DNA of 64,000 bases, from NCBI GenBank assembly GCA_030247855.1, contig JAPDRN010000098.1, positions 62,001 to 126,000 on the forward strand, written 5' to 3'. Shown piece by piece: positions 11,441-23,700 of this stretch. The first letter of the stretch is position 1. The number at the start of each line of letters is the position of its first letter. The position numbers and the translations under genes are program-made. The DNA comes from Knufia peltigerae (lineage: Eukaryota; Ascomycota; Eurotiomycetes; Chaetothyriales; Trichomeriaceae). Under the pieces are notes generated by a model. That model searched no databases and was not told the origin of the DNA. It was given only the letters and a program-made list of their open reading frames with translations.

Positions 11441-12845
11441 ATGGCTGATTCTGAAACCACCCCTCCCGCCACTAACGGCGCACAAAAGGCTCGTCCAGAA
11501 AAGCCCGACGAGGCCAAGTTCAAGGCTGATGTAGCAAAAGCCGAGAAGGAGCACGAAGCGGCTCAAGCCAAATTTGTATGTGTCCGATCTACTCTTTTCA
11601 TCGAATTCCACTCTAATAATTCATCAGCAAGCTGCCAAGAGCAAGTTCGACACTGCTCGGCCTGGAAAGTCTTCTCCTGCGAACGATCGATTTCGAGAAC
11701 TTGTCGAGGAACAAAAGGTCATTCGCCAGAAGCAGCAGGAGCATAAGGCAGGCAAGGCTGGGCTTCAAGAGAAATACAACAAGAATGAGTCCGAGATCAA
11801 GAAATGGATCGCCGAGCAGAAGGATGTCCGCTCTCGAGCTGGCTTCAAGAGCGCCGATGAGATCGATGCAAAGGTTGCCAGTCTCACTAAACAAGTTGAC
11901 TCGGGCAACATGAAGTTGGTGGACGAAAAGAAGGCTCTCGCCGAGATCTCCTCCCTCAAGCGACAGAAGAAGACCTTCTCCGGTCTGGATGACTTGCAGA
12001 AGAAGATTGACGAGAAGAAGGCCGAGAATGCCGAGCTCCGAAAATCGTTCGACAACCAGGAAACTCGGGAGCTGTCGCAGAAGTATGAGAACAACCAAAA
12101 GGAACTTGACGACATCAAGGCTACTCGAGAAGATGCCAACAAGAACATTGACAACCTTAGGGCAGAGAAGGACCAACGCTACCAGGAGCAAACAGTTACC
12201 TGGGAAGCGATCAAATCGGTCAAGGACGCCTACCATGCTCAACGCAAGGCCTACAAGGAGTACGAAGATCAACTCTACCAACAGCGACGTGAACGCCAGA
12301 AGGCTGAACGTGAGGCCTACGAGAAGGAAAAGCGCCGTCGTGTTGCCGAGCAGAAACTGGAGGAGGCTAGTGAACCCGCCTTCTTGGACGAAATCCGTAC
12401 CGCGGAAGGACTTATCCGCCATTTCGATCACTCATACGCTGCCGAGGGTGGCGAGAAAGGACCAGGTCAATTTGCAGCCACTGCTCAACGCACTGTCGAC
12501 GAGTCTGGTTTCAAGGGTATGAAAGTGATGAAGAAGGACGACGAAGACTTCTTTGTTGGCGGTGGAGGTAAAAAGAAGGGCAAGGGTAAGAAGGGCGGTG
12601 CGACATCATCTACCGAGGGACCTTTGAACTTGAACGTTGGCATCTTTGAGGAGCTTGCCAAGGTCGGCGTTGACCCACCAAGCAGCCAAGCAGACGTTCC
12701 TGGAGTTGTCGACAAATTGAAGGCAAAAGTGGCTACTTGGAAGGAGGGTCAAAAGGCCCAGACGGAAAAGAACATTGAGAAAGCCCGCAAGGAAATCGAG
12801 AAACTTGAAGTGGACGGCACTGAAGCCCCAGCTGCTGCCGCATGA
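11441..12845 (+). CDS. bfr1: Bfr1 nuclear segregation / mRNP-associated protein
   Basis: Two exons, 11441-11575 and 11628-12845 (52-nt intron), give 450 aa. Nearly the whole protein is a charged coiled coil (about residues 20-290) typical of the Bfr1 family. A conserved AFLDEIRTAEGLIRHFD segment follows, then a glycine/lysine tract (GGGGKKKGKGKKGG). The C-terminal helix is NLNVGIFEELAKVGVDPPSS and beyond. In yeast Bfr1 associates with polysomes and mRNPs, and influences the secretory pathway and nuclear segregation. It is cytoplasmic and ER-associated, with no membrane segment. The start ATG agrees with the MADSETT-type N-terminus. The gene is divergent from rpb5. Confidence 0.93.
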
Positions 12846-13347
12846 ATTCTATATAGCACGGGAACAGAAAAAACCTGAGAGCCTTCTACTAGCTACATCC
12901 TAAAGAATCCCGATGTTCACAGCATTGGACACCGGAGATATCATTCATAATGGAAGATTGAAACCGTACTTTGATTGCTCATCAAGATGCCGACTCCAAT
13001 TTGGAGAATTATGCTCCGTACTACGTATTGTACCTATCTGACCCGAGTCATAGCGTGTTATTTACCTGCCGTCCTGATTCGGATTGTTTATCTCCATTAT
13101 CTCCGTCCATCTCGACGTCATTTAGCAAGACTTCAACATCTTACGACTCCGTCTGAGTTCGAGCGGAGAATTGCCGATGAATTGTGATTCTTTCAATCCC
13201 TTCTATCCCCGAGGTACCTCTGTTGATTCTTCGTCTATTGTATTTCATCAGCCTCTCCTTCGCTCAAGGCATCGTGTGCACGGATCGATACGTAAGTCAA
13301 CGTTTCCTGGTGCTGCAACGCATACCTGTCTCCTTTAACAGAACACG
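12846..13347. other. intergenic with probable 5' UTR intron of the SDR gene
   Basis: This is non-coding sequence between two plus-strand genes. A good intron signature, GTAAGT at 13292 to CAG at 13341 (50 nt), lies only six bases before the ATG at 13348 and would be a 5' UTR intron. Pyrimidine-rich sequence occurs around 13070-13260, consistent with a promoter and leader. Confidence 0.5.
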
Positions 13348-14268
13348 ATGGCATCCGTATTCCGACCCGGCTCTCTCGCTTTGATCACAGGCTCTGCCTC
13401 GGGGGTGGGGTTCGCATTCGCCCAACACTGTCGTCGACAGGGCATGCACCTCGCGTTGATCGACAACAACGGCAGTGCCTTGCAGAAGGCATCCCAGGTT
13501 CTTCAAACGACCAGCAGCACATCCAAAGGCTCCGAAACACTCCAAACGCTCACTTACGAAATGGACGTCTCTGACTCATCGGCCTGGTCCAAGGTGAAAT
13601 CTGACCTGTCTCAGAAATTCACGGCCATCGACCTCCTCATGCTCAACGCCGGCATGTCCATCCGCACGACCCAACCTTGGTCGGACGCCGACTACTTCCA
13701 CAAGACGTTTGGGGTCAACTTCTTCGGCATCGTCCACGGCCTGACCACGTTCCTCCCCATGGTCCAAAAGGCTTCGGGCCCGTCGGCCGTCGTCCTCACG
13801 GGTTCCAAGCAGGGCATCACCAACCCTCCCTCGAACCCGGCCTACAACGCGACCAAGTCGGCCGTCAAGACCGTCGCGGAGCAACTCGCCTACGACCTGC
13901 GGACGGAGTCGTCGTCGATCTACAACCCCCGAGTGTCGGTCCACCTGCTCGTGCCCGGGTGGACGTTTACCGGACTCAGCGGGAACCAAGGTCCTGTGCC
14001 GGATGAAGAGGCGCTGAGTAAGAAGCCCCGCGGCGCGTGGTTGGCGAGTCAGGTGTGCGAGTACGGGGTCAAGAAGATGGCCGAGGGGAAGTTCTACATC
14101 ATCTGCCCGGACACGGACGTCGACGAGGCCCTCGACCAGGCCAGGATGATGTGGGGTGCCGGTGACGTGGTCGAGGGACGAAGTCCGCTCAGTAGGTGGG
14201 ACGACAAGTACAAGAACGAGGCGGCGGACTGGATTGCCAAGGAAGCCAGTAGGAGGAGAGGGCAGTAG
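13348..14268 (+). CDS. short-chain dehydrogenase/reductase
   Basis: A single exon encodes 306 aa with the classical SDR layout. The cofactor motif TGSASGVG is at residues 14-21, the NAG motif at 100-102, the catalytic Ser at 153 in LTGSKQG, and Tyr166/Lys170 in YNATK. PGWTFTG follows the active site as in classical SDRs. A C-terminal extension of about 80 residues ends in a basic tail (ASRRRGQ). The aspartate in ALIDNN after the second strand favours NAD(H). It is an oxidoreductase of unknown substrate, probably cytosolic. The local base composition is GC-rich in the second half of the gene. Confidence 0.92.
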   Translation: MASVFRPGSLALITGSASGVGFAFAQHCRRQGMHLALIDNNGSALQKASQVLQTTSSTSKGSETLQTLTYEMDVSDSSAWSKVKSDLSQKFTAIDLLMLNAGMSIRTTQPWSDADYFHKTFGVNFFGIVHGLTTFLPMVQKASGPSAVVLTGSKQGITNPPSNPAYNATKSAVKTVAEQLAYDLRTESSSIYNPRVSVHLLVPGWTFTGLSGNQGPVPDEEALSKKPRGAWLASQVCEYGVKKMAEGKFYIICPDTDVDEALDQARMMWGAGDVVEGRSPLSRWDDKYKNEAADWIAKEASRRRGQ

Positions 14269-14618
14269 GGAGCAGAAAGTCACAATAGTCGGAAACAACA
14301 TATTTGTGACCGGAGACTGTCCCTCTCAAACACCACACTGCAAACGTTTGGTCAAGAAACTGCAGTCTACTCCATAGACAAGTAAGCATCTCCTTTCCGA
14401 ATGTGCTTGACCGGCATCATTCCGTCAACCTCAGAAAAACCAAGGCTCTATCGTATAGGCTTTTCCAGCCTTGACAGAAATATCATGAGAGCTCTTTAGC
14501 CCTCCTTCACAACGCTCTGCTCAACCTCCCTCCTACGCCTCAGTTACGTGTAAAGCGCCGTCCTCCGGCTTATCTTTAGCTTCTTCCGTCGCTGGGCGTG
14601 ACGAGCATGGAAGAATCG
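14269..14618. other. convergent intergenic region
   Basis: This short region lies between the 3' ends of the SDR gene (plus) and the beta-lactamase-like gene (minus). It should contain both terminators. I see no gene or repeat in it. Confidence 0.5.
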
Positions 14619-16548
14619 CTAGCTCACGTCTTTCGTCATCGTCACTCTTAAGCCGGGGATTCTCACGGTGACGGCGTCAACGATTGAGTCGACCTGGAAA
14701 ATGAATTCATCGAGAGCTTGCCCACCATAAGTCAACTGGTCGACGTTGTCCCACGCTTCGGTAGCTTGTCCAAAGAGCTGGGGGACACCACCCATTTGAG
14801 CGACTGTGAGACCGGACTTTGGACTGTGATCCGTCAAGAACACCGCTCGTAGCCTCAGCTCCCTGCCATCCTCTGAGAGAATGGCCGGGTAAAGCCGTAC
14901 AGATAGGAGACTCCCGCTGCCGGTAGAACGTGAGTAGTCGTCCGCCACCTGCAGAAAATCAATCCCGTTGCTGAACCATCTTCGAACCTCGAGGCCTGGC
15001 CCTTCTGATGGAACGACCAGTTGAAGGCTGTCAGACTCGACGCTGGTGGTGGCGGCGCTGCGCCTGTGATACCACCCCACAAGTCGCTGCATTCGCGCTT
15101 GCCGGTCAGCGATGACTTGCAGAGTCCTTGTCGTTACAATATCGGCCAAACGAGGCGGCAGCGGAAGATCTCCGGACGAAGCGACCAATTCCGAGATGAC
15201 GATGCCATAATCCGGGACCAAGATCAACCAGGAATTGTAAGTTCCAATGCTGCCGGATTTACAGTAGAGATCTACAACCCGGCCCGATATGTTGGTGCGG
15301 TAAATCTCCCAAGGCATGCCGATGGAAAGAAACAGGGACGACGTGTGCGCCGAAGGTTTCAGCCAGCGCCTCGTGTCCAGGCGTGAGAGCCGACGGCTGC
15401 TCAGGATCGCTTCACCGAGGGAGCACAGGTCCTTGACTGTCGAGTAGAGGCCACCAGAGCTGTCTTACCGTCAGGACAAGCACTCAAATTCTGGTTGGGC
15501 AAAAAAAGGAGAAACCTGCCAAACACTTACGGTGTCTCATCGCCAATGTCGTCTGACCAGCCAGAGTCGGTTGCATTTGTCAAAATGGCGCCGAGAATAT
15601 CCTGTGGCTTACTTGCAAATGTGGACTTCAAGCCCAGCGGTTCCAGTACCAGACTGCGCAGCGAGGCAGAATAGTTCTTGTTGGTGATTTTCTCCACGAC
15701 ATATCCTAGAAGTCGGAAGGCATTATTTGAGTATGCCGGGGTTTGGAAAGCCTCAAAGACTGCGTCACGCTTTTGTATTGCCGCGAGGAAGTCTGTTTCA
15801 TACCCATTAGTATAACTTTGCTACCCGACAATCTGTCGAAGTGGAATCAGAATCTAACCTGAGCGAGAGCAAGTTGGTGCACTGTTCTCGTCGGTGCAGC
15901 CTGGGGAGACGGAGTGCGTAAGGTTAGGAAGGCCAGGCGTATGCGGGAGATTTGCCAGATCCCCTAGATTGTCTACGGCAATATCAGCACCCAAGGGGGA
16001 AAAAATGAGATATCCTGGAAAGAAGGCTTACAATCCCTTGCGATGCCGGCCATGTGTGAACCCAAAGCACCAATAGTGATCTCCGACCAGTTGGCGGTAA
16101 GTCGTTCGAAACTGTTGGTAGTGTTGAGGATTGGTGCTGCCTCCGTGGGAGCTACCAATTCGGGTATAAAGTCTCCAATCCATCGCGAAAAGATGTCATA
16201 GCTTTCAGAGATCAAGAGTGTGTATATGGTGAAAAGTTTAGAGACACTGCCGATGCGGAAAACTGTACCTTCGTCGACATTCTTGTTTTGATCCGTCGAA
16301 TAATAGAAGGAGAATAATGGCTCGTCGGCGTAGATCGACGTGACTCGAGCGGCGATCATCAGCGACGTGTTTGTGATGTTCTCGCAGTATGTAGAGAGCT
16401 CGCGGGTGATGTCGTCGCCGCCAAATGGTGAGAAGACATTTGTACTGGAGTGGATATCGAAGACTGGCCCGAGAAAAGTGTCAAAGCCTTGGGTTGCGCT
16501 ACTGAGGCCCGTAAAAACAAGCGGTGCTACCAGCTTGACGAAATGCAT
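14619..16548 (-). CDS. secreted class-C beta-lactamase-like serine hydrolase
   Basis: Four exons (16548-16032, 15972-15859, 15792-15531, 15459-14619) give 577 aa with consistent phases. A signal peptide is visible at residues 1-20 (MHFVKLVAPLVFTGLSSATQ). Catalytic motifs of the AmpC/penicillin-binding fold are present: Ser101-x-x-Lys104 (SVSK) and Tyr231-x-Asn233 (YSN). A GSHMAGIARDY segment and a SGGLYSTVKDLC segment are also typical of fungal members. A C-terminal beta-rich extension of about 190 residues follows. Several N-x-S/T sites (for example NITNTS, NTTN, NWS) suggest glycosylation. Fungal members are diverse hydrolases or transesterases, often near secondary metabolite genes; the substrate here is unknown. 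Confidence 0.9.
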
Positions 16549-16947
16549 TCTTGATAAAGGGTCTCAACAACTAAGTGGTAGGCAGTTGCTACACTGATTC
16601 AACTGGCCGCCAGAACACAAATACGATTGAAAGGTGAGATATAGCTTGCAGAGTGCCAGGGGGGTTGGGAGACTTATGACTCCCGTTCAAGTTTGATCGA
16701 GAATGTAGCTTCTACGAGATGTCATGCGAAACTAACTTCCAAAGGTAGAGGAGCGATGTGCTCGAGGCTCTTCGTCTCATTCGCCGTGTCGTCTACTTCA
16801 TACCAGATTGGAATTATGGAGCCCGTACCATCAATATCCACCCTTGGTTTCGCCAAAATTGGCAAAAGAACTAAGATCCAGGCAGCAAGAATGCAGAAGT
16901 GATCAATTTAGATCCCAGCGGACATTCAATCTTTTCAACCTCCAGCA
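16549..16947. other. intergenic, promoter of beta-lactamase-like gene
   Basis: Both neighbours are on the minus strand. This stretch carries the terminator of the Zn2Cys6 gene and the promoter of the hydrolase gene. No coding signal is seen. Confidence 0.5.
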
Positions 16948-18558
16948 TCACCAACTGACCTGGAAGAATCGATCATCCCAAGCGTCTTTTGTGTCCTGAG
17001 ACCGAAGCGAACAGCATACCTCTGAGTAATGCTTGCGTGGTTCTATATCGGTACCCACTGAGTGCACTCTTTTAAACTCGGGAACTCGGTGGTGTTTTAG
17101 AAAAGTTTCGTCGAGACCACTCTCTTCGAGCTCTTTGACTGTAAGTGCTATTTTGGCCATGGCAGCACCGTTCCATACACCTTCTGTACCTTTAGCTTCA
17201 GACAGTAGTTCTATCGCTTCAGCCCGGATTGATCGCTCTCGGCATCGTGTGGCGGTGAAAAAGAGTGGTTGTATTATCCCAAGTCCCAGAGAAAACAGCG
17301 GGCCGTCCGCGTTTGCTAGATGGCCGCGTAACACTGACCTAGACATAGTGACAATGGATCTGAAAGGGTCGTCGTATTCGTCGTAGCAGAGTTGATTTGG
17401 ACAAAGGGCAGTTTGTAAGAGAATCTCAGCCGTTCTATGATGAATTAGGAGCAATCTCGACTTAATTTGACATTCCATATTTCGGTAGCCAACGCTATCG
17501 AGCAATGAATAAAACAATTGCTTCCACCGGTGGGACTCGTCTTTCAGCAGCCGCGTCTGAACTGTTACGAATGAAGGTCTCTCTTCTGGGTCTAAATAGC
17601 AGAACCCCTGGGTGGTGGGTGCTCTTAAAAATGCCCAGAGTTTGCTCAGGTGTGAATAAAGGTGACGTTGGGCGGTTTGAAGTGAGTCAAAACCAACTTC
17701 TTCGGATGGGAAACCAAGGTTGAGTCGCGGCACCCAGCCTTCGACGAAAGTTGATCCTTGGACATCAAGACGCATAAAAGTGTCCGTAATGTTGGTGTCC
17801 ACTAAACCAGAGAAGACGAATCAGTAGATGGCGCAGGCTCCTATGCTTAGGCTCTCACCTTCACAGGAAGAACAAACTCGCAAGCTGCTCTCCAAATGCA
17901 GTCGTGCCCCGCCGTAGTCACCCTGCATGAGCTCATAGCAAATACCGAGAAGGGAGCAAACCAAAGCTATTTCAATCGCCAATTTGTCTGGTCGAAGTAA
18001 CATCATCTGTAGAGCTCGGATGAACTTTCCATAGGACTCGAGAGAAAACGTTGTGGCAGCAGAGCGCCCTGGCCACTGGGACATATTCTGGAGCTGAAGC
18101 GCAGTGAAAGCAACCGCAGCATGCCGCACGCAAGATTCCTGATGGAGGCACTGTAGGATCAAACGTTCGAGGCGTCGAGACGTATCATCAGAAACAGAAG
18201 CAACCATCTTGTGACGAAAAGCATCGAGACAGTGGATTTCAAGGCTTCGTTTCGCATGGTCTCTGTAGGATAACATCGCGATACTCAGGGCTGTGGCGGG
18301 GGCTGTCCACTTGGCGATTGGACGCCGTGAGCTGGGCGTCACATAGCCATCACACTTGCGTCCTGTCAGGGTGCATTGCCGGCAGGCCGGTTTGATTTCA
18401 TCACATTTGACTCGCCGTATTCTATCAAGCATAAGCAGATGAGTACGGAGCACGAGGGATGCCGGCGATTAAGGATGGTGCGACACCATCCGAGCTGCTT
18501 ACCTGCAGGTGACACATCCAAGACGAGATCGAGACGAGCCTCTTCTGATCTGTCCCAT
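16948..18558 (-). CDS. Zn(II)2Cys6 transcription factor
   Basis: Three exons (18558-18503, 18421-17859, 17801-16948) give 490 aa. The first exon supplies half of the zinc cluster and the second completes it: Cys15, 18, 25, 32, 35 and 42 (CX2CX6CX6CX2CX6C, with RIRRVKCDEIKPACRQC). The rest is helical and matches the C-terminal domain common in Zn2Cys6 regulators of secondary metabolism (DUF3468-like; for example SLEIHCLDAFRHK and HESCVRHAAVAFTALQ). An optional last intron (16960-17019) would keep the same frame and stop, so the C-terminus is uncertain. It is a nuclear regulator. It is divergent from the glycosyltransferase gene, which is therefore its best candidate target. Confidence 0.87.
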
Positions 18559-18937
18559 GCTAGCAACGATGCCACGTCGAAGACGCAATGGTGGCAGGAA
18601 ATATCTCACGGGGGTCCAAAGTCAGAACCTCTTTAATCGTGAGGAGAATAGGCAGCCGGGAAGATTTTGGCGGTGGAGATACATAGCCTCGATTCGAAGA
18701 AATCCACTTGGCCCACCAAATATCTTCCTCCGACTGGCCGCTTCGTCTAATATTGTCCAAAATAGTCCTAGCCTTGTCGTCAGGCAACTGGCCTTTCCCC
18801 TTACTACCTGACCCGATCAGGACTGAGGCCGTTGACTTGAGATCCTGATACTTGCCCAGGCTAAGACTATTAAAACGCATGTCGACTCTCCATGTTGGGG
18901 CTATGCAAGCCGCTCTTTAAACCTCCTACGGGCGCAT
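18559..18937. promoter_or_regulatory. shared divergent promoter of Zn2Cys6 gene and glycosyltransferase
   Basis: These 379 bases lie between two start codons pointing away from each other. A minus-strand frame (18880 to 18560) could encode 106 residues but resembles no family I know and would abut the regulator start, so I treat it as chance or a leader ORF. Confidence 0.5.
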
Positions 18938-21863
18938 ATGGAAGTCACGGGCAGTGGAAAGCTGACGCGAGAAGTCTCCTATGAATCCCTACCACCCTTT
19001 GACGGTGAGAAGCCGCATTGAACGCAGAGTATCGATTCATGAGCTGACAGACGTCTAGAGACAGGCAGACTTGACCTCGATGCATACGCAGGCGATGAGA
19101 TCGATAGGCTGTTCAGATTATTCTTGCCCAGTCGTAGCAAGGGATCGGAGAGTTCACCATTTTCTGATGTAGCTGAGGCCAGTGCTCCTCCTCGCCATTC
19201 AGAAATTCCTCCTCCACCTTTGAATGTGGTGATACAACTTATTGGCTCGCGAGGTGATATTCAACCTTTCATTGCCTACGGGATACACCTGAAACGCTAC
19301 TACGGACATCGAGTTCGACTCGCGACTCATGGTGTCTTTCAGAATCTTGTTGAAGGGAACGGGCTACTTTTCTTCGATATTGGAGGTAACCCTGAGCAAC
19401 TCATGAGCTTCATGGTTCGTAGTCCCGGATTGTTGCCGAGTTACAAAGCTCTACGTGCTGGAGAGATCAAGCACCACCGTGAGGCTTTGTACAAGATGTG
19501 GAAAATGATTTGGAAATCATGCTTCGAGAATGGTCAGGATACGTTGCCCTCTGTGCCGAGCAGTAATACACTGACTCTCCAGGGCCTGATGGTGTCCCAT
19601 TTGTCGCAGACATCATAATCGCCAATCCGCCAAGTTTCGCGCACATTCATTGTGCTGAGAAACTCGGGATCCCACTGCATTTGATGTTCACGTGAGTTTC
19701 ACTCCATCAGGTACGACGAACTCGAGCTGAACATGTCAAGAATGCCCTACAGCCCCAGCGGTGCTTTTCCTCATCCACTCACCAGAATCAGCAATGAACG
19801 GATGAACAACATGTCCATAAACCGCTTATCGTATTATATTGTAGAGCGGCTGATATGGTTGGGACTAGGGGAGGGTCTCAATCGGTTTCGACAGAATGTG
19901 CTTCATTTGGAACCGGTCAACCTTGCACGAGCTCCAAGTATAGTGACAAAGTTAAAGATACCTCACACTTATTGCTGGTGAGCCCATGCCCGATGGTTGC
20001 AACCCTGAACGCTCTGACACCGATATGAGGTCTTCCTCCTTATTACCAAAGCCGAGTGACTGGGGAGAACACATCTCAGTGGCAGGCTATTTCCTTCAAG
20101 ATAATGAAAACACTTCGTTCAACCCACCAACAAGTCTCTGCGAATTCCTCGCAGCTGGAAAGCCTCCGATTTACATCGGCTTCGGCTCTATTGTTGTTGA
20201 CAACCCGGAAATTTTGACAGAGCTTGTCCTCGGGGCCGTGAAGCTCACTGGTGTGAGAGCCTTGATTTCCAAAGGCTGGCTCGGACTGGGCGAGGGCCAG
20301 TCCTCCACTAAAAACGTCTTCTATGTAGGCGATGTGCCGCACAGCTGGCTCTTTGAGCGTGTTTCTGCGGTAGTGCATCACGGGGGTGCTGGCACAACCG
20401 CGGCCAGCTTGCGCGCTGGGAAGCCAAGTGTCGTGGTCCCGTTCTTCGGCGACGTGAGTTTGCTTTCGAGCAAGACACATGACATGATAAAGTTCAGCTA
20501 ATTCGTTCTTGCAGCAATATTTCTGGGGTAAAGTGGTCTACACTGCCGGTTGCGGTCCACGGCCAATACCGTTTCTTCATCTCACAGCTGAGAAGCTTGC
20601 CAGTCAGATCCAAGAAGCCCTGAAGGCCGTCATTATACGGAAGGCCGCAGAAATTGGTGCCACCGTTCAGACCGAGAATGGCTGTGATAATGGTGCGGCA
20701 GTACTACACCGTTTTATGAACCTCGACGCATCGAGATGTCACCTTATTCGAGACCGCATCGCCGTGTGGAAGATAAAACACTCCGAAGTTCAGATTAGCG
20801 CCCTAGCTGCCGCGGCCTTGGTGGAAAGTGGATGCTTACGGTACAGCCAATTGAGGATGTATGTCGGAGATGTCGCGCCTACCTTCCACTCTACGAAACT
20901 GACGCAGCCTTGGCTTAGATTGAGACACTGTGAGTATGAAATGGAAGATAGGCCAATCGACCCATTGTCGGGAGGGGCACTAGCTTTCCTTGGATCGTTC
21001 CAAGACATTGTTGAGGAGAGCTACAACCTGTCCAAGAACATCGTCAAAGCAGCCTCACCCCGGAGAGCTCCGACCGAAAACAAAGGCGTGAAGGAACTTG
21101 GGCACGATGAGAGGAACTCCAACTCTACCTCTGGACAGCATGCGTCGGGATGTAGCAACTACACCGATGCTAAGGTCATAGAGGGCGCTGAAGCTGTCGG
21201 CTCATCTGAGGTACTGAAAAGTGCAGGGTCCTTGAGTAAGGCTATCGCGTCAACCCCCATGAATTTCTGTCTTGGTATTGCAAAGGGGTTCCAAAGTATT
21301 CCAATCGCGTATGGAGACAGAAGCGAACGACCGAGGACGAAAGTATCTGGAATAGTGACTGGGGTTACAGTTGGTATCAAGGTCAGCCACTGATCCTGAC
21401 CATAGTCTTTAGTCTCACGAACGTTGACACGGTAGACAGGAATTGGCTTTCGGCTTCTACGACGGTATAACAGGAGTGGCAACGCATCCATTTCAAGGAT
21501 ACAGGAAGAATAACATAGGCGGTCTAGTATCTGGCATAGGCAGGGGGGTCGGAGGATTGGTCTTGAAACCTGGAGCAGGTAAGTCCTTCTTATGTTCTGC
21601 AATGCTTGGGAATTGTTAAGTTTCCAGTTGTCTATGTTTTCTGACCAACGCCAGGCATATTTGGTCTTCCGGGCTACATTCTACAGGGCTTGTCTCAGGA
21701 GATTCATAAGACTTTTGGTGAGAATCTCGAAAGCCGGATTGCTCTCGGTCGGGCGCTACAAGGAAGAGGCGAGCTTCAATCTTGCTCTGCCATCGACAGG
21801 GACAACATTGTGAGGGAATGGAGAAAGATGAGTGGTTTACACCAAGGGCTTGTTAAGAGTTGA
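18938..21863 (+). CDS. UDP-glucose:sterol glucosyltransferase-like protein
   Basis: Eight exons join in phase: 18938-19004, 19065-19532, 19583-19691, 19741-19977, 20030-20453, 20515-21381, 21440-21578 and 21655-21863 (839 aa). The N-terminal glycosyltransferase-28 domain starts LNVVIQLIGSRGDIQPFIAYG. The signature segments ANPPSFAHIHCAEKLGIPLH, PYSPSGAFPHPL, IYIGFGSIVV and HHGGAGTTAASLRAGKPSVV follow, then PFFGDQYFWG. These belong to the sterol 3-beta-glucosyltransferase (Atg26/Ugt51) family. The PH and GRAM domains of Atg26 are absent. A long C-terminal region (about residues 560-839) contains FGFYDGITGVATHPFQGY, also known from this family. Intron 2 has a GTCAGG donor, the least canonical of the set. 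It may glucosylate a sterol or another lipid. Control by the divergent regulator is an inference. Confidence 0.88.
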
Positions 21864-22607
21864 AGTCAAACGCAAAGGTATGAAGAGCCTATGGCACAGT
21901 AGTGACAGTAAGAAGTCGCCTTTGTGGTTGTGAGGTTGAGACTTGCTGCGCATCAGCATGGTAGCCTCATGTGAGATAGTAGCGACAATACGGATTTTAG
22001 AACCTCGTGTCGAAGTCTGAGAAGCAGAACAAACCTCCTAGTACCAGCAGAGAGACCTAAGTTCAGGTGCAATCTTCCCATGGGTTGAGATGCTATTACT
22101 ACACCGCTTGTATTTCTCTAGTCCGTGAACAGGAAGGATAGTTGTTCCCGGTCTTGACCTTCTCGAACAGTACCACCAGGACACTTTCAAACAAGGGCCA
22201 TCCAGGACACCTGGGACGATTGCGGGTAATCGGCTGAGGTACAAATGAAATCCAAGGCAACAACTGAGTTCCCTTGTAGAGGCTTTGACCATGGCCGGTG
22301 AGCACCTGGCTCAAGCCTACAGTGCTATCCCTGATGAGGGTTCGGATAGACGACGTATCGAATCAGATTGCCCTGCGACACACAAGGTGGGGACAGATTA
22401 TCCAGTCGAGACGTCCATGCAGCTCGGTCCTACTCACTTTCAAGCAGTTATAAACCGCGGATTTTCCAGCTCGTGAAGGCCCCGGAAATTTCATTTTTTT
22501 CCAAGGAGCGACCTATTGTTCATATATCTTCGAGATACTGGTACTCTTCACAGTCTATTCACCTTGACTTTGGATCACTCCGGAACTATCATTATAGTTC
22601 CAAAACA
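21864..22607. other. intergenic region, no gene recognised
   Basis: No protein or RNA gene is supported. The region ends with the likely promoter of the small LITAF gene on the plus strand. Confidence 0.5.
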
Positions 22608-23231
22608 ATGGATCGAGGGGATAGCAATTGGAACTCGTGCAAGGACAATGAGGTTGAAGGATTCGAGTCTTTGAGCAGTCAGTACATCCTTGCATCCAAC
22701 AACAGGAGTATAAATAACGTGCTGTGTACTCAGATCAACAAGATCAGGTCCTACCGCCAAGTTATCAATCTCAGCAAGTTTATACGTCCATGCAATCCCG
22801 CGGGCATACCGGCTCTGGCGGTGACACTTTTCGCTCGCTCGTTCCTCTAAACCAGCTACGGGATGGCCCTGCTCCCATTGAATGTCCTGCCTGTGGATCT
22901 CGAGAGGTTACAAGAATCGAGTATTCCTCGGGTCGAAGAACCAGGTACGTCTGCCATGATGTGTGACTCGGGAGCGCCCGCTTTATACCTAAGCCAACTT
23001 TTTCTGCTTAGAAAATCAGCTAGGCTGTTGTTTGCAGCAACAGTCATACTCGCACCGGTACCTTACTTGACCAATGGAACTAAAGACGTCCGTCACTTTT
23101 GCGGAAGCTGTGGGACCTTGGTCGCGGTATGGCTAAACAAGAGGAACTCTCCAGGCGAGACTCGCGTGGTGGCCCAAACCACCATGAGCAAAGTTGCTGT
23201 CACAGACCGGCCCTACCGGACTTCATATTGA
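22608..23231 (+). CDS. LITAF-domain small membrane-associated zinc protein
   Basis: Three exons, 22608-22677, 22734-22944 and 23012-23231, give 166 aa. A proline/glutamine-rich N-terminus contains PPSY, a WW-domain binding motif common in LITAF proteins. The split zinc knuckle is visible: CPAC in IECPACGSREVTRIE and HFCGSC in KDVRHFCGSCG. Between them lies a hydrophobic stretch (ARLLFAATVILAPVPYL) that should insert in the membrane in a monotopic way. LITAF proteins sit on the cytosolic face of endosomes and the plasma membrane and help in protein sorting. The first exon is inferred because it supplies the only in-phase ATG; its donor is GTCAGT. Starting at the internal ATG of the MQSRGH segment is the alternative. 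Confidence 0.75.
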
Positions 23232-23700
23232 CGAGCGATGCGCAATTATAGGCCCTCCTGTTGATGGGCCAGTATACGTACAGTATGTGCATTCTTACCA
23301 AGGGACACATACAAGACAGATGCGGGCTTTCGCCTTGAGGCTTCAGGACAAGAGTCCTGTGCGACACACGAGGTATGATAGGAGGGATTTTTGTCGGGCC
23401 TTGAGCTGTTATGGGCATGGTTGCTTAGGACATACTGTCTCAGAGGAAGGCACCAGACGAGTACATGAGTAGCATAAATCAATTGATCAAGACATTGCAC
23501 CTTGAGGATATATTCGTGGATTGCATCAAAGGTGTGGAAAGGAGTTTGTGGTGCCGACCGTTCCACCCTTGCCGGTGTATATGTTTACTGTCATTGATTT
23601 TGGGACCCCTGATACCGGCCTCTGGCACAGTTCATGGGCTCCCCCTCGTTCCCTATCTCGGATCCCATCAATCTGCGCGCGAAAATCTTGCCACCAACAA
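23232..23700. other. convergent intergenic region
   Basis: This lies between the 3' end of the LITAF gene (plus) and the 3' end of the MFS gene (minus). No coding sequence, repeat or RNA is recognised. Confidence 0.5.

Noticed and set aside
18560..18880. Minus-strand 106-codon frame in the divergent promoter
   Set aside because: No family resemblance; it lies wholly within the promoter shared by two well-supported genes.
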